Assembly (NCBI RefSeq): GCF_009812055.1
Contig: NZ_WQNH01000020.1
Location: 1 to 64,000 of the forward strand
Length of the DNA: 64,000 bases
Source: Chelativorans xinjiangensis
GTDB taxonomy: Bacteria > Pseudomonadota > Alphaproteobacteria > Rhizobiales > Rhizobiaceae
Reading direction: 5' to 3'
Part shown: positions 54,966 through 63,520 of the stretch, one piece after another
Numbering within the stretch: position 1 is the stretch's first letter
Layout: each line of letters begins with the position of its first letter
Notes under the pieces: model-generated
The model's database searches: none
What the model was told of the DNA's origin: nothing
The model's input: only the letters and a program-made list of their open reading frames with translations
Translations under genes and position numbers: made by a program

Positions 54966-56507
54966 ATGATTGACTTCAACTCGGTCGGCGGCGCCTTCAG
55001 CCTGCTCACATCGGACTGGTCGGCGTGGATCTACCTCATCCCCGGGCTGATCATCGGCCTCTTCTTCGGCGCCATGCCGGGAATCTCCATCACGATGGCC
55101 ATGGCCATCTTCCTGCCGATGACGCTCTACATGGATTTCCTGCCGGCGATCATCTTCCTGACCTCGATCTACACCGGCGCCGGCTTCGGCGGCTCGGTGC
55201 CGGCCGTCCTGATGAACATTCCCGGCACCTCGTCGGCCGTCGCCACCACCTTCGACGGCTACCCGATGGCCCGCAGCGGACAGCACAACAAGGCACTCGG
55301 CATCGCGCTCGCCTCTTCGGTGATCGGCACGCTGTCGAGTTACATCCTGCTCTTCGTGCTGATCGCACCTATCTCCAGGGTGGTGCTGAAGATGGGGCCG
55401 CTCGAACTCTTCTTCGTCGCCGCATGGGGCCTCATGCTGCTCGGCTCGCTCGCCGGCCGATCGCTGGCCCGCGGCCTGCTGGCCGGTGTCTTCGGTGTGC
55501 TGCTCGGCACCGTCGGCATGAACACGGCAGGCTTCATCCGCGGCACGATGGGCGTTCCCTGGCTGCTTGACGGCGTTCCCACGATCCCCGCCATGATGGG
55601 GCTGCTCGCCGCCAGCCAGCTTCTCGGCCTGATCAACACGACCTATCTTGTCGAGGACGAGGCCTCGCGCAAGATCAGCTTCCGGCAGATCATCTCGGGT
55701 ATCCGCCAAGCGATCTCCTATCCGGCCATCGTCTTACGCGGTGCCGTCATCGGTATCCTCGTCGGCGCCATCCCCGGCGTCGGCTCGTCGATCTCCAACC
55801 TGCTTTCCTATTCGGAGACGAAGCGAAATGCGCCGGACGGCGATACCTTCGGGCAGGGCAATCCGAAGGGCGTCATCGCCGCGGAGGCGGCGAACTCCTC
55901 CTCCGAAGGCGGCGCCATGGCGACCATGCTTGCCCTCGGCATTCCCGGCGGCGGCGCCACCGCGATCCTGCTCGCCGCCTTCGCCATGCACAACATCGTC
56001 GGCGGACCAAGCTTTATCGGCCACAACAAGGACATCGTCTACGCCATCATCTTCTCGAATTTCGCCCAGGCAGTCCTCCTGCTCATCGTCGGCCTCGGCT
56101 TCGTCTATATCGCCGGCTACGTGGTGCGCGTGCCATTGCGCTATCTGATCCCGACGATCCTGGTCGTCTCCACTTTCGGTTCCTACGCGATCGACGGCAC
56201 GTCGTCAGGACCGATCACGCTCTTTGTCTTCTCACTGCTCGGCTGGGCGATGGTGCGCTACGGCTATCCGGTGGCGGCAACAGTGGTGGGCCTGCTTCTC
56301 GGCGGCCTGCTCGAATCCAACCTCCTGCGCACGTATCAGGTCAGCGGCGGCGATCCGGCCTATGCGCTGGAGCGGCCGGGCGCCTTGCTGATCCTCGCCA
56401 TCATGGTGGCGTCGGTGACGCTGACTGCCGTGTCGAAGGCGCGGCGCCGGCGTCGCACGGTCCGCGAGATGACGGTACGAGAGCAGACGCCGGCGCCCAA
56501 GATCTAG
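54966..56507 (+). CDS. TctA-family large TTT permease subunit
   Basis: 513 aa, about twelve spans. Family motif GLFFGAMPGISITMAMAIFLP near residue 35, and the second half repeat VGAIPGVGSSISNLLSYSETKR plus NSSSEGGAMATMLALGIPGGG. It forms the transport channel with TctB. Its stop shares CTAG with the convergent rhodanese gene. Confidence 0.93.
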   Translation: MIDFNSVGGAFSLLTSDWSAWIYLIPGLIIGLFFGAMPGISITMAMAIFLPMTLYMDFLPAIIFLTSIYTGAGFGGSVPAVLMNIPGTSSAVATTFDGYPMARSGQHNKALGIALASSVIGTLSSYILLFVLIAPISRVVLKMGPLELFFVAAWGLMLLGSLAGRSLARGLLAGVFGVLLGTVGMNTAGFIRGTMGVPWLLDGVPTIPAMMGLLAASQLLGLINTTYLVEDEASRKISFRQIISGIRQAISYPAIVLRGAVIGILVGAIPGVGSSISNLLSYSETKRNAPDGDTFGQGNPKGVIAAEAANSSSEGGAMATMLALGIPGGGATAILLAAFAMHNIVGGPSFIGHNKDIVYAIIFSNFAQAVLLLIVGLGFVYIAGYVVRVPLRYLIPTILVVSTFGSYAIDGTSSGPITLFVFSLLGWAMVRYGYPVAATVVGLLLGGLLESNLLRTYQVSGGDPAYALERPGALLILAIMVASVTLTAVSKARRRRRTVREMTVREQTPAPKI

Positions 56508-58126
56508 GGCGGGTCAAGCGCCGTTGGCGTTTCCGATCCTTCCCAAGGTTTGAAGAGGCCGAACTCGGCGCGCTCAATCGCGTCCAACTGGTCGACCAGC
56601 CCTGTTTCCCAGGCGAGATAGCGGCGCGAGGCTTCGAGATTGCCGTCGTGACGGTCGTGGACGAAGAAGAGGTGGTCGATCGCCTCGGGGTCCGGCGGCT
56701 CGTCGGGTGAGGATTGGCAGACTGCCCCGGCGTCGATAAGAGCGGCATAGCCGCCTTCGACCACGAAGGTCGAATGGAAGCCCGACTCCCGAAGGTCGTA
56801 GGCAGCGAAACGGGCTATCTGCTGATCGTCCGCGATTAGATGAATACGGCGATCCCCGTATGGGGCGGCCGCTCTCAAAAGGCGCGGTCGGATCGACCAG
56901 ACGGCGCCGTCCACATGCTCGCGCCGGTAGGCGAGGGAGGATCGAAGGTCGATGAAGCAGCCCCGCTGCGAGCGGACACCCCGAAGCGCGTCGGCCGCAT
57001 CGACCTTTCTTGGGACAGGCGCTTCTTCGCGGGGAGCCGCGCCCTGCGGGCGGTTGAGCTGGCGCACCGCATCATCGATCAAGGCGACGTGAACGGTGTA
57101 GCCGAGCTGTGCCAGCCAGAACGCTGCGAGTGCTGCGCGCAGGCCCCCGTCATCGATGAGGATGAGACGGGACCGGCGCACGCCAACCCATTGGTCTGTC
57201 GCCTGGACAAGCTGGCCCGAGGGTGCATGGACAGCCTCGGGAACGGGGTCGCGCAACGCCTCTTCGCGCGAGCGCACGTCAAAGAGATAAGTGGTGCGGC
57301 TCTGGTCGTGGAGAAGACGGTCGGCTTCAGCCGCTGTTACGAAGGGAATTTCAAATCGGTCACAGATGGCGCGGGCGCGCGCCTTTGCCTCTTCGAGCGT
57401 ATGGACCGGCAGCGACGGGTAAGGCTCGGCCTTGTTTCCCCGTTCGAGGTCGAAGCCGGCGAGTGCCCAGCCTTGCGTGCCGTTTTCGAGCGCGAACACA
57501 GGCCCCTTGTGACCTGCCAGCCGCAGCCCGATGGCGCCGACGATGCCGCGCGTGCGCCCGGCGCAGGTGACGACGACCGGCTGCTCCTTATCGAGACCGA
57601 CGGTGTCCAGCCGATACGCCAATTCGCCGTTGGGAAGGCAGACAGCGCCGGGCACGCTCATCTTGGCATATTCCTCCGGCGGCCGGGCATCGAAGAGGCG
57701 GAACGGCCGCCCGGACCGCCGCCAGTCATGGAGCGTTTGTGGCTTGACCATCTCGGGGCGCCAGGCCGTTTCCGCCAGTTCTCCCAGCGTCTTGGAGGGA
57801 ACGTTCACCCCCTTGTAGACGGGAAAGCCGGCGGCGGCCCAGGCGGGCATGCCACCGGCAACGACCGAGACGGCCGTGTAGCCAAGGCGGCCGAGCGCCC
57901 GTGCGGCGCGGTGTGCGACGCCGTCGCCGTCGTCGATCAGGAGAATGTCGATACGGGGGCAGGGAACGAGGCCCGGCACAGCCGCCTCCAGCCGCGAATA
58001 GTGGGCGGGCACCGCGAACAGCGCATGGCCTTCACCAAACTGCCCCGCCTCGCGGACATCGAGAAACGCGACTTCCTGGCCACTATGGACTGCCGCGCGC
58101 GCCGCCGCTGCGTCGATCTCCCTCAT
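56504..58126 (-). CDS. tandem four-domain rhodanese protein
   Basis: 540 aa with four rhodanese folds at about 1-110, 130-240, 260-365 and 375-480, then a helical tail. Only the second has a catalytic Cys (VVVTCAGRTRG). The others carry Asp-rich loops in that place (LIDDGDGVA, LIDDGGLR, IADDQQ). Inactive domains probably bind partners or substrates. It would transfer sulfane sulfur or act as a sulfur carrier in the cytoplasm. It overlaps the upstream hydrolase gene by four bases, so the two are coupled. Confidence 0.85.
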   Translation of the reverse strand: MREIDAAAARAAVHSGQEVAFLDVREAGQFGEGHALFAVPAHYSRLEAAVPGLVPCPRIDILLIDDGDGVAHRAARALGRLGYTAVSVVAGGMPAWAAAGFPVYKGVNVPSKTLGELAETAWRPEMVKPQTLHDWRRSGRPFRLFDARPPEEYAKMSVPGAVCLPNGELAYRLDTVGLDKEQPVVVTCAGRTRGIVGAIGLRLAGHKGPVFALENGTQGWALAGFDLERGNKAEPYPSLPVHTLEEAKARARAICDRFEIPFVTAAEADRLLHDQSRTTYLFDVRSREEALRDPVPEAVHAPSGQLVQATDQWVGVRRSRLILIDDGGLRAALAAFWLAQLGYTVHVALIDDAVRQLNRPQGAAPREEAPVPRKVDAADALRGVRSQRGCFIDLRSSLAYRREHVDGAVWSIRPRLLRAAAPYGDRRIHLIADDQQIARFAAYDLRESGFHSTFVVEGGYAALIDAGAVCQSSPDEPPDPEAIDHLFFVHDRHDGNLEASRRYLAWETGLVDQLDAIERAEFGLFKPWEGSETPTALDPP

Positions 58127-59064
58127 GCCGCGTCCACAAGTTCGGGTTCGCGTCCGCTGAAGAACGACCAGAAGGCGGGGTAGATGAGGTCGGGCCGCTG
58201 CTCGGCCGGATAGTGCCCGGTCGGCACCGCAAAGCCGCGCAAATCATCCGCCCACTCGCTCCATGCCTCGAGCGGCTTGAAGTGCCGCCCGCAATGGCTG
58301 TTGGAGCCCCAGATGACGAGCACCGGACAGGCGATCTTCTTCACGCCGTAATCGGCCGTGTCCATTTCGAAATCCAGCGTGACGGTGGCGCGATAGTCTT
58401 CGCAGACGGCGTGGATCTGGTCCGGCGTTGTGCAGCGTTTGTATTCCGCCATCGCCGCCTCGCTGAATATCTCCAGTCCCACGCCTTTCTTGTTCAGCTT
58501 GTAGTCGATGTAATAATCGAGATCGGCGGTAAGCAGCTTCTCAGGGAAGGGCGCCTTCTGCGCCATGAAGAACCAGTGATAGCTCTCGAGCCCCCAGCCG
58601 AGCGACACGTTGGTCAAGACGTGATGGGTCGGCACGATGTCGAGCGCGGCAAGCCGCTCGACACGTTCCGGCCGGTCGAGTGCCATGCGGAAGCCGACGC
58701 GTGCGCCGCGGTCGTGGCCGGCGACTTGGAAGCGCTCGAAGCCGAAATGGTCCATGAGGTCGAAATTGTCCTCGCCCATTGCGCGGAACGTATAGGCGGC
58801 GTGGTCCACCCCGCCGTCGGGCTTGGAGCTGTCGCCATAACCGCGCAGGTCGGGTGCCACGACCCTGAAGCTCTTCGCCAGCGCCGGCGCGATCTCGTGC
58901 CAGCTCACATGGGTAAGGGGGTTGCCGTGCAGCAGCAGCAGGGGCGGGCCCTTGCCGCCGATTGCGACATTGATCTCTGTCCCGCGCGTGCGCACCCGCT
59001 CTCGCCGGAAACCCTCCATTAGCGTGGCCGTGGTTCCAAGGGCCGGCATCTCTGACGTGCGCAT
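58123..59064 (-). CDS. alpha/beta hydrolase, haloacetate-dehalogenase-like
   Basis: 313 aa. The nucleophile loop is AGHDRGARVGF, with Asp rather than Ser, as in haloacetate and fluoroacetate dehalogenases. Also present are LLLLHGNPLTHVSWHEIAP, RGYGDSSKPD (carboxylate-binding Arg) and the catalytic-His region TGHYPAEQRPD. It starts at the ATG with GAGGAG seven bases upstream; a TTG two codons earlier is unlikely. Activity could be dehalogenation or hydrolysis of an ester with an acid group. Confidence 0.83.
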   Translation of the reverse strand: MRTSEMPALGTTATLMEGFRRERVRTRGTEINVAIGGKGPPLLLLHGNPLTHVSWHEIAPALAKSFRVVAPDLRGYGDSSKPDGGVDHAAYTFRAMGEDNFDLMDHFGFERFQVAGHDRGARVGFRMALDRPERVERLAALDIVPTHHVLTNVSLGWGLESYHWFFMAQKAPFPEKLLTADLDYYIDYKLNKKGVGLEIFSEAAMAEYKRCTTPDQIHAVCEDYRATVTLDFEMDTADYGVKKIACPVLVIWGSNSHCGRHFKPLEAWSEWADDLRGFAVPTGHYPAEQRPDLIYPAFWSFFSGREPELVDAA

Positions 59065-59086
59065 GAGCAATCTCCTCTTTTTGTAG

Positions 59087-59098
59087 ATTGTCTACAAT
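59087..59098. promoter_or_regulatory. GntR-like operator, site 4 (ATTGTCTACAAT)
   Basis: An exact match to ATTGTNNACAAT, with a wider symmetry (TTGTAGA-TTG-TCTACAA, 59081-59097) that would suit two overlapping dimers. It lies between the divergent hydrolase and enolase-family genes, close enough to block both promoters. Confidence 0.52.
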
Positions 59099-59144
59099 AT
59101 TGGGATGATCTACACAATCCATGGATCAGAAGGAGGGACGCGAC

Positions 59145-60260
59145 GTGAGAATAGCGGACATCAAGGCAAGCCTGCATGGCTTCTCGATTGAAATTCCTCT
59201 GCTCGAGGGCCGGGTTCAAGGCTACGGCCGCGAGGAGCAGAAGCATTTCGTCTTCTGTCGGGTCGAGACCGATGAAGGCCATGTCGGCTACGGCCTCACC
59301 GGCCATTTCCTCGCGCGTTCCGTCATCGTCGCGCTGGAAGAGCACGTGCTGCCTTGCGTAAAGGGCATGGACGTGCGGGATCTGGAGAAGATCCACCAGT
59401 GTGTCTGGCAGAAGCTCAACCCGCGCGCCATGACGGGCACGATCTCCATGGCGCTCTCCTGCCTTGACATCGCGCTTTGGGACATCATCGGCAAGGCGCA
59501 AGGGCGTTCCGTCGCGGCGCTGCTCGGCAATGCGCGCAAGAAGGTGCCTGCCTATGTCACCTTCGGTTTTCCGCAGTACGACGTCGACACACTGAAGGAA
59601 GCGGCGGAGCTTCATGTGGCAAACGGCTTTAAGGCACTGAAGTCGGTGGTCGCCGTCGATCCCGGCGGTTGGCGCGAAGATGCGCGCCGCGTGAAGGCCA
59701 TCCGCGACGCCGTGGGGCTGGATATCGACCTGATGATCGATGCCAACTATCTCTTTAATCCCGTCGAGGCGAAGTATCTCTGCCGCGAGATCGAGGACTG
59801 TCGCATCACCTGGTTCGAGGAGCCGTTGATGCAGAACGACGCCCGGGCGCTCGCCGACCTGCGCCGCGCGACCAAGATTCCGCTTGCCGCCGGCCAGATG
59901 GAAGGGCATCGCTGGCGCCTGCGCGAGTTCATCGACCATCAGGCGCTCGACATCCTGCAGCCCAACGTCACCTATTGCGGCGGCTATACGGAAGCACGCA
60001 AGGCCGCCCATCTCGCGCAGATCTACAACATGCCGATTGCCAATGGCGGCGGTTGGCCGCTGTTCAACATGCACCTGATGGCCGGAATGATGAACGGCTG
60101 GATCGTGGAATGGCATCTCGGCATGGTTGCCGTCGGCGAGACGCTGTTCACCGACGCGCCGAAGCCGGAAGACGGCTTCATCACGATCCCCGATCGTCCC
60201 GGACTGGGGCTGACGCTCGACGAGGATGCCTTCCGCGCCACACGCATTCGCGTCGACTAG
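59145..60260 (+). CDS. mandelate racemase/muconate lactonizing enzyme family (enolase superfamily)
   Basis: 371 aa from GTG, seven bases after GGAGGG; an ATG eight codons earlier lacks a site. Metal-ligand regions: DLMIDANYLF, WFEEPLMQND and a Glu in AGQMEGHRWR. The lysine pair that normally reads KxK appears as ALKSVVAVDPGG, so the second Lys is Val. The C-terminal end is IANGGGWPLFNMH. The family dehydrates or racemises acid sugars and hydroxy acids; loss of one base suggests single-face chemistry. Confidence 0.83.
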   Translation: MRIADIKASLHGFSIEIPLLEGRVQGYGREEQKHFVFCRVETDEGHVGYGLTGHFLARSVIVALEEHVLPCVKGMDVRDLEKIHQCVWQKLNPRAMTGTISMALSCLDIALWDIIGKAQGRSVAALLGNARKKVPAYVTFGFPQYDVDTLKEAAELHVANGFKALKSVVAVDPGGWREDARRVKAIRDAVGLDIDLMIDANYLFNPVEAKYLCREIEDCRITWFEEPLMQNDARALADLRRATKIPLAAGQMEGHRWRLREFIDHQALDILQPNVTYCGGYTEARKAAHLAQIYNMPIANGGGWPLFNMHLMAGMMNGWIVEWHLGMVAVGETLFTDAPKPEDGFITIPDRPGLGLTLDEDAFRATRIRVD

Positions 60261-60277
60261 GCAAGGGATGAGACAAA

Positions 60278-60289
60278 ATTGTTGACATT
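60278..60289. promoter_or_regulatory. GntR-like operator, site 5 (ATTGTTGACATT)
   Basis: It matches the pattern in 11 of 12 positions and contains TTGACA at 60282-60287, which with TAACCT (60306-60311, 18-nt spacer) makes a plausible promoter. An additional half, ACAATTGT, follows at 60292. It serves the second TTT operon. Confidence 0.48.
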
Positions 60290-60404
60290 TGACAATTGTG
60301 ACGCCTAACCTCCGCCGGAATGACCGACGCGGGGGCTTTCAGCCCCATCATGTCAATCTGCCTTGGGTTCGCGTCGCCTTGGCCGGTTTTGGGAGGGAAC
60401 AGCC

Positions 60405-61358
60405 ATGCGGAAACAACGCATACTCGCGGCGGGAAGCGCGGTCTTCATGTGCGGCATGATCGCCGGCGCCCATGCGCAGGACTATCCAGTCGACACCGTG
60501 ACCTTGATCACCCATTCGAGTCCCGGCGGTGGCAGCGACGTCTTCCTTCGCGAGCTTTCCCGCTATCTGGGCCCTATCCTCGGCGCCAATGTCGTCGTCG
60601 AGAATGTCAGGGGCGGCTCGGGCGCGGCGGCGATGGCCAATCTTGCGCAGTCGGCACCGGACGGCTCGAAATTCTATGCCACGACACCGACCTTCATCTA
60701 CACGTCGCTGCTCTCCGACCCGGAATACAAGTACACCGACCTCGAGCCGCTGGTGAATTTCTTCATCGATCCCGAGGTCATCTATACCTCGGCGAACAGC
60801 GAGTATCAGACGCTCGAGGATGTCATCGATCACGCGAGGGAAGGTCGCGGCCAATGGGGCGCGGCCAATCCCGCCTCGCTCGAGCGTCAGGCGCTCGAAC
60901 AGCTCAAGGCGGCTGCCGGCGTCAATGCCGCTGTCGTCACCCATGAGGGTGGCGGCGATCTGTTGATCAATGTCTTGAACGGCACGCTGCAGATCGGCGT
61001 TGGCGAGGTTCAGGAAATCCAGTCGCAGCTCGAAGCAGGGGAACTGCGCCTGCTTGCCACTTTCAGCGATGAGCGTCTGGAAGCCTTTCCGGACCTGCCG
61101 ACGGTAGAAGAGCTCGGCTACGACGTCGTCGTGCGCAAGTTCCGCGGCCTTGCCGGTCCCAAGGACCTGCCGGTCGACGTGATTGCCGCGTGGGAGCGCG
61201 CTGTCCAGGAGGTTCTCGCCGATGAGGAGTACAAGGCCGCCTATGAGGCCGCCAACCTTCGTGCCGCCTACATGCCGCACGAGGAATATGTGCAGTTCAT
61301 CGAGGACTTCGGCAACGAGACGCGCGACTTCCTGAAGGAGACGGGCGTCATTGAGTAG
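60405..61358 (+). CDS. TTT-system substrate-binding protein (Bug family)
   Basis: 317 aa. Sec signal MRKQRILAAGSAVFMCGMIAGAHAQ, then the Bug start YPVDTVTLITHSSPGGGSDVFLRELSRYLGP with the G-G-x-x-D loop, and VENVRGGSGAAA. GGGAGGG is seven bases before the ATG. Heads the second complete TTT operon with the same gene order as the first. Confidence 0.9.
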   Translation: MRKQRILAAGSAVFMCGMIAGAHAQDYPVDTVTLITHSSPGGGSDVFLRELSRYLGPILGANVVVENVRGGSGAAAMANLAQSAPDGSKFYATTPTFIYTSLLSDPEYKYTDLEPLVNFFIDPEVIYTSANSEYQTLEDVIDHAREGRGQWGAANPASLERQALEQLKAAAGVNAAVVTHEGGGDLLINVLNGTLQIGVGEVQEIQSQLEAGELRLLATFSDERLEAFPDLPTVEELGYDVVVRKFRGLAGPKDLPVDVIAAWERAVQEVLADEEYKAAYEAANLRAAYMPHEEYVQFIEDFGNETRDFLKETGVIE

Positions 61359-61383
61359 AGGCGGGAATAGAAGCGGGCGACAA

Positions 61384-61414
61384 GGCTCCGGCGGCATCCT
61401 TCGGTGCCGGAACC
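61384..61414 (+). terminator. stem-loop after the second Bug gene
   Basis: GGCTCCGGC and GCCGGAACC form a stem with one mismatch around 13 nt, 26 nt after the stop. Equivalent in place to the hairpins after other receptor genes. Confidence 0.45.
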
Positions 61415-61451
61415 TCCGTTGAACCATGTGCCGAAGGAAACGAGGAGGCTC

Positions 61452-61949
61452 ATGATCTCACGTGATCTCGTCGGCGGATTGGCGGCGGTCGTCATCGGCG
61501 CCGTCTACCTCTATTTCGCCTACCAGCTGCGCGTCAGTGCGCTTGACGATAGCCTCGGTCCCAGCGGCATGCCGCGCATCTACGGATGGCTGCTGCTGAG
61601 CCTCGGACTGATCCTGACGGCGCAGGCGATCCTTTCCCGGCTGATCGGGGCCCCACTGGCAGCCGGGCGCGAGGCGCTGCGAGGCGAATGGGAAGGGCAG
61701 GGGCGCCGGATCGGATGGGCGGCCGGCCTCTTTGCGATTGGTGCTGCCTATCTCTCGGCCGTCGAAAAGCTTGGCTACCTCGTGTCGGTGGCGCTGCTCA
61801 TCCCTGCGGCCGCCACCTTTCTCGGCGCCCGGTTTGGACCGCGGCTCCTGGCGATCGCGGCGCTCGGCGCTGTCGCTTTGTGGGCGATCTTCGCCCTGGT
61901 CCTCGGCGTATCCATGCCTTCCGGCCTTCTCGGCCGCCTCGGCCTGTGA
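61452..61949 (+). CDS. TctB-family small TTT permease subunit
   Basis: 165 aa, four spans. MISRDLVGGLAAVVIGAVYLYFA at the N-terminus, and the common TctB features LGPSGMPRIYGWLLLSLGLILTA. The ATG follows GAGGAGG. A 47-nt gap leads to tctA. Confidence 0.85.
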   Translation: MISRDLVGGLAAVVIGAVYLYFAYQLRVSALDDSLGPSGMPRIYGWLLLSLGLILTAQAILSRLIGAPLAAGREALRGEWEGQGRRIGWAAGLFAIGAAYLSAVEKLGYLVSVALLIPAAATFLGARFGPRLLAIAALGAVALWAIFALVLGVSMPSGLLGRLGL

Positions 61950-61999
61950 CGGCATCCCAATCCTGCCGGCCGCCGCGCCGCATTCTGGAGTTCTGATTG

Positions 62000-63520
62000 A
62001 TGGAAACGCTCGTTCAGTCGGCGTCCTATCTCTTCGACCTCGGGGTCATAATCGCCGCGCTCGCCGGGGTCACCTGGGGGATCATGGGCGGCGCACTGCC
62101 TGGCATTTCGCCATCCATCACCATGGCGCTGCTTCTGCCCTTCACCTACACGATGGAGCCGATGAGCGCGATCGTGCTCTTGGCCTCCACCTATATCGGC
62201 GCTGAATACGGCGGCTCCGTCCCCGCCATCCTGATCCGCACGCCGGGAACGAACGCGGCCGCCGCCACCGTCATCGACGGTTACGAGATGAACCGACAGG
62301 GGAAGGCCGGCCTTGCCCTCGGCATCTCGCTTTATTCGGGCGTGCTCGGCAGTCTCTTCGGCCTCGCCATGCTCATCCTCCTGTCCGGGCCGCTCTCCAG
62401 GGTCGCGCTCGCCTTCACGCCGCCCGCTTATTTCGCCCTCGGCGTCCTCGGCCTGTCCGTCATCGCCACGCTTTCTGGAGAAAACCTGGTCAAGGGCTTC
62501 ATCGCCGCAATCCTCGGCCTCATGGTCGCGACCATCGGCACCGATCCCGTCACCGGCGGTACGCGCTTCACCTTCGGCAGCTCGGAGCTCCTCAGCGGCA
62601 TCGAACCGGTCATGATCATGGTCGGCCTCTTCGCCATGAGCGAGCTTCTCGTCCAGGCAGGCGGGCGCGGGGAGGCAGAGCGCGTGACCTCGCGGCCGCG
62701 CATAAATTTCCCCGATCTCAAGCTCGCCCGGCGCCTCGCGTTTCCCCAATCAATCGGCGGCGTCATCGGCACCTTCGAGGGCGTGATGCCAGGGGCGGGC
62801 GGCACCATCGCCTCGTTTATGTCCTACAACGAGGCGCGGCGCTGGTCGCGCCGTCCGGAGGAGTTCGGCAAGGGATCGCCGGAGGGCATTGCCGCGCCCG
62901 AGACCGCCAACAATACGGTGGCGGAGACGGCGCTCGTACCCCTCCTTTCCTTCGGCATTCCCGGCTCCAATTCCACCGCCATCCTGCTCGGCGGCTTCCT
63001 CATCCACGGTATCGTGCCGGGGCCGATGCTCTTCCAGCGCTCGGGCGAGATCGTGCATGGGCTTTATGCCGGCCTGTTCACGGCAACCTTCGGCATGCTC
63101 GTCATGGGCATGCTCCTGCTGCCCGCCTGCATCTGGCTGGTCAACCGCCCGCGGCCCTATCTCAACGCTTTCATCTTCGCGCTGATCCTTTCCGGCATCT
63201 ATTCGATCCACAACTCGGTCTTCGATCTCGGCATCATGATGGCCGCCGGCGCCGTCGGCTTCTTCATGCGCATGCTGCGTTTTCCCTTCCTGCCGACGGT
63301 GCTGGGGCTGGTGCTCGGTTATCTGGTCGAGAGCAGCTTCCGGCGCTCGCTGGTGCTCTCCGGCGACGATCTCATGATCTTCGTCGACGACCGCATCTCG
63401 CTGGCGTTGCTCATGCTGGCGTTCCTGTTCATCGCCGGCTCGCTCGGCAAGAGAATCTACGATCTCGCCCGCCGCCGCCGGGTCGAGGCTTTTTCGGAAG
63501 GCTCCGAAGCCAGGGAATGA
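62000..63520 (+). CDS. TctA-family large TTT permease subunit
   Basis: 506 aa with about twelve spans. GIMGGALPGISPSITMALLLPFTYTM and later GVMPGAGGTIASFMSYNEAR are the paired family motifs, with NNTVAETALVPLLSFGIPGS. GGAG lies nine bases upstream. Its stop overlaps the start of a PrpD gene (ATGA), so the enzyme is coupled to transport. Confidence 0.93.
   Translation: METLVQSASYLFDLGVIIAALAGVTWGIMGGALPGISPSITMALLLPFTYTMEPMSAIVLLASTYIGAEYGGSVPAILIRTPGTNAAAATVIDGYEMNRQGKAGLALGISLYSGVLGSLFGLAMLILLSGPLSRVALAFTPPAYFALGVLGLSVIATLSGENLVKGFIAAILGLMVATIGTDPVTGGTRFTFGSSELLSGIEPVMIMVGLFAMSELLVQAGGRGEAERVTSRPRINFPDLKLARRLAFPQSIGGVIGTFEGVMPGAGGTIASFMSYNEARRWSRRPEEFGKGSPEGIAAPETANNTVAETALVPLLSFGIPGSNSTAILLGGFLIHGIVPGPMLFQRSGEIVHGLYAGLFTATFGMLVMGMLLLPACIWLVNRPRPYLNAFIFALILSGIYSIHNSVFDLGIMMAAGAVGFFMRMLRFPFLPTVLGLVLGYLVESSFRRSLVLSGDDLMIFVDDRISLALLMLAFLFIAGSLGKRIYDLARRRRVEAFSEGSEARE

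Noticed and set aside
52710..55709. A 999-codon minus-strand open frame
   Set aside because: It runs antisense to a well-supported Bug-TctB-TctA operon and into a PrpD gene. Its product is His/Arg/Glu/Asp-rich low-complexity sequence of the kind produced by antisense reading of GC-rich genes.
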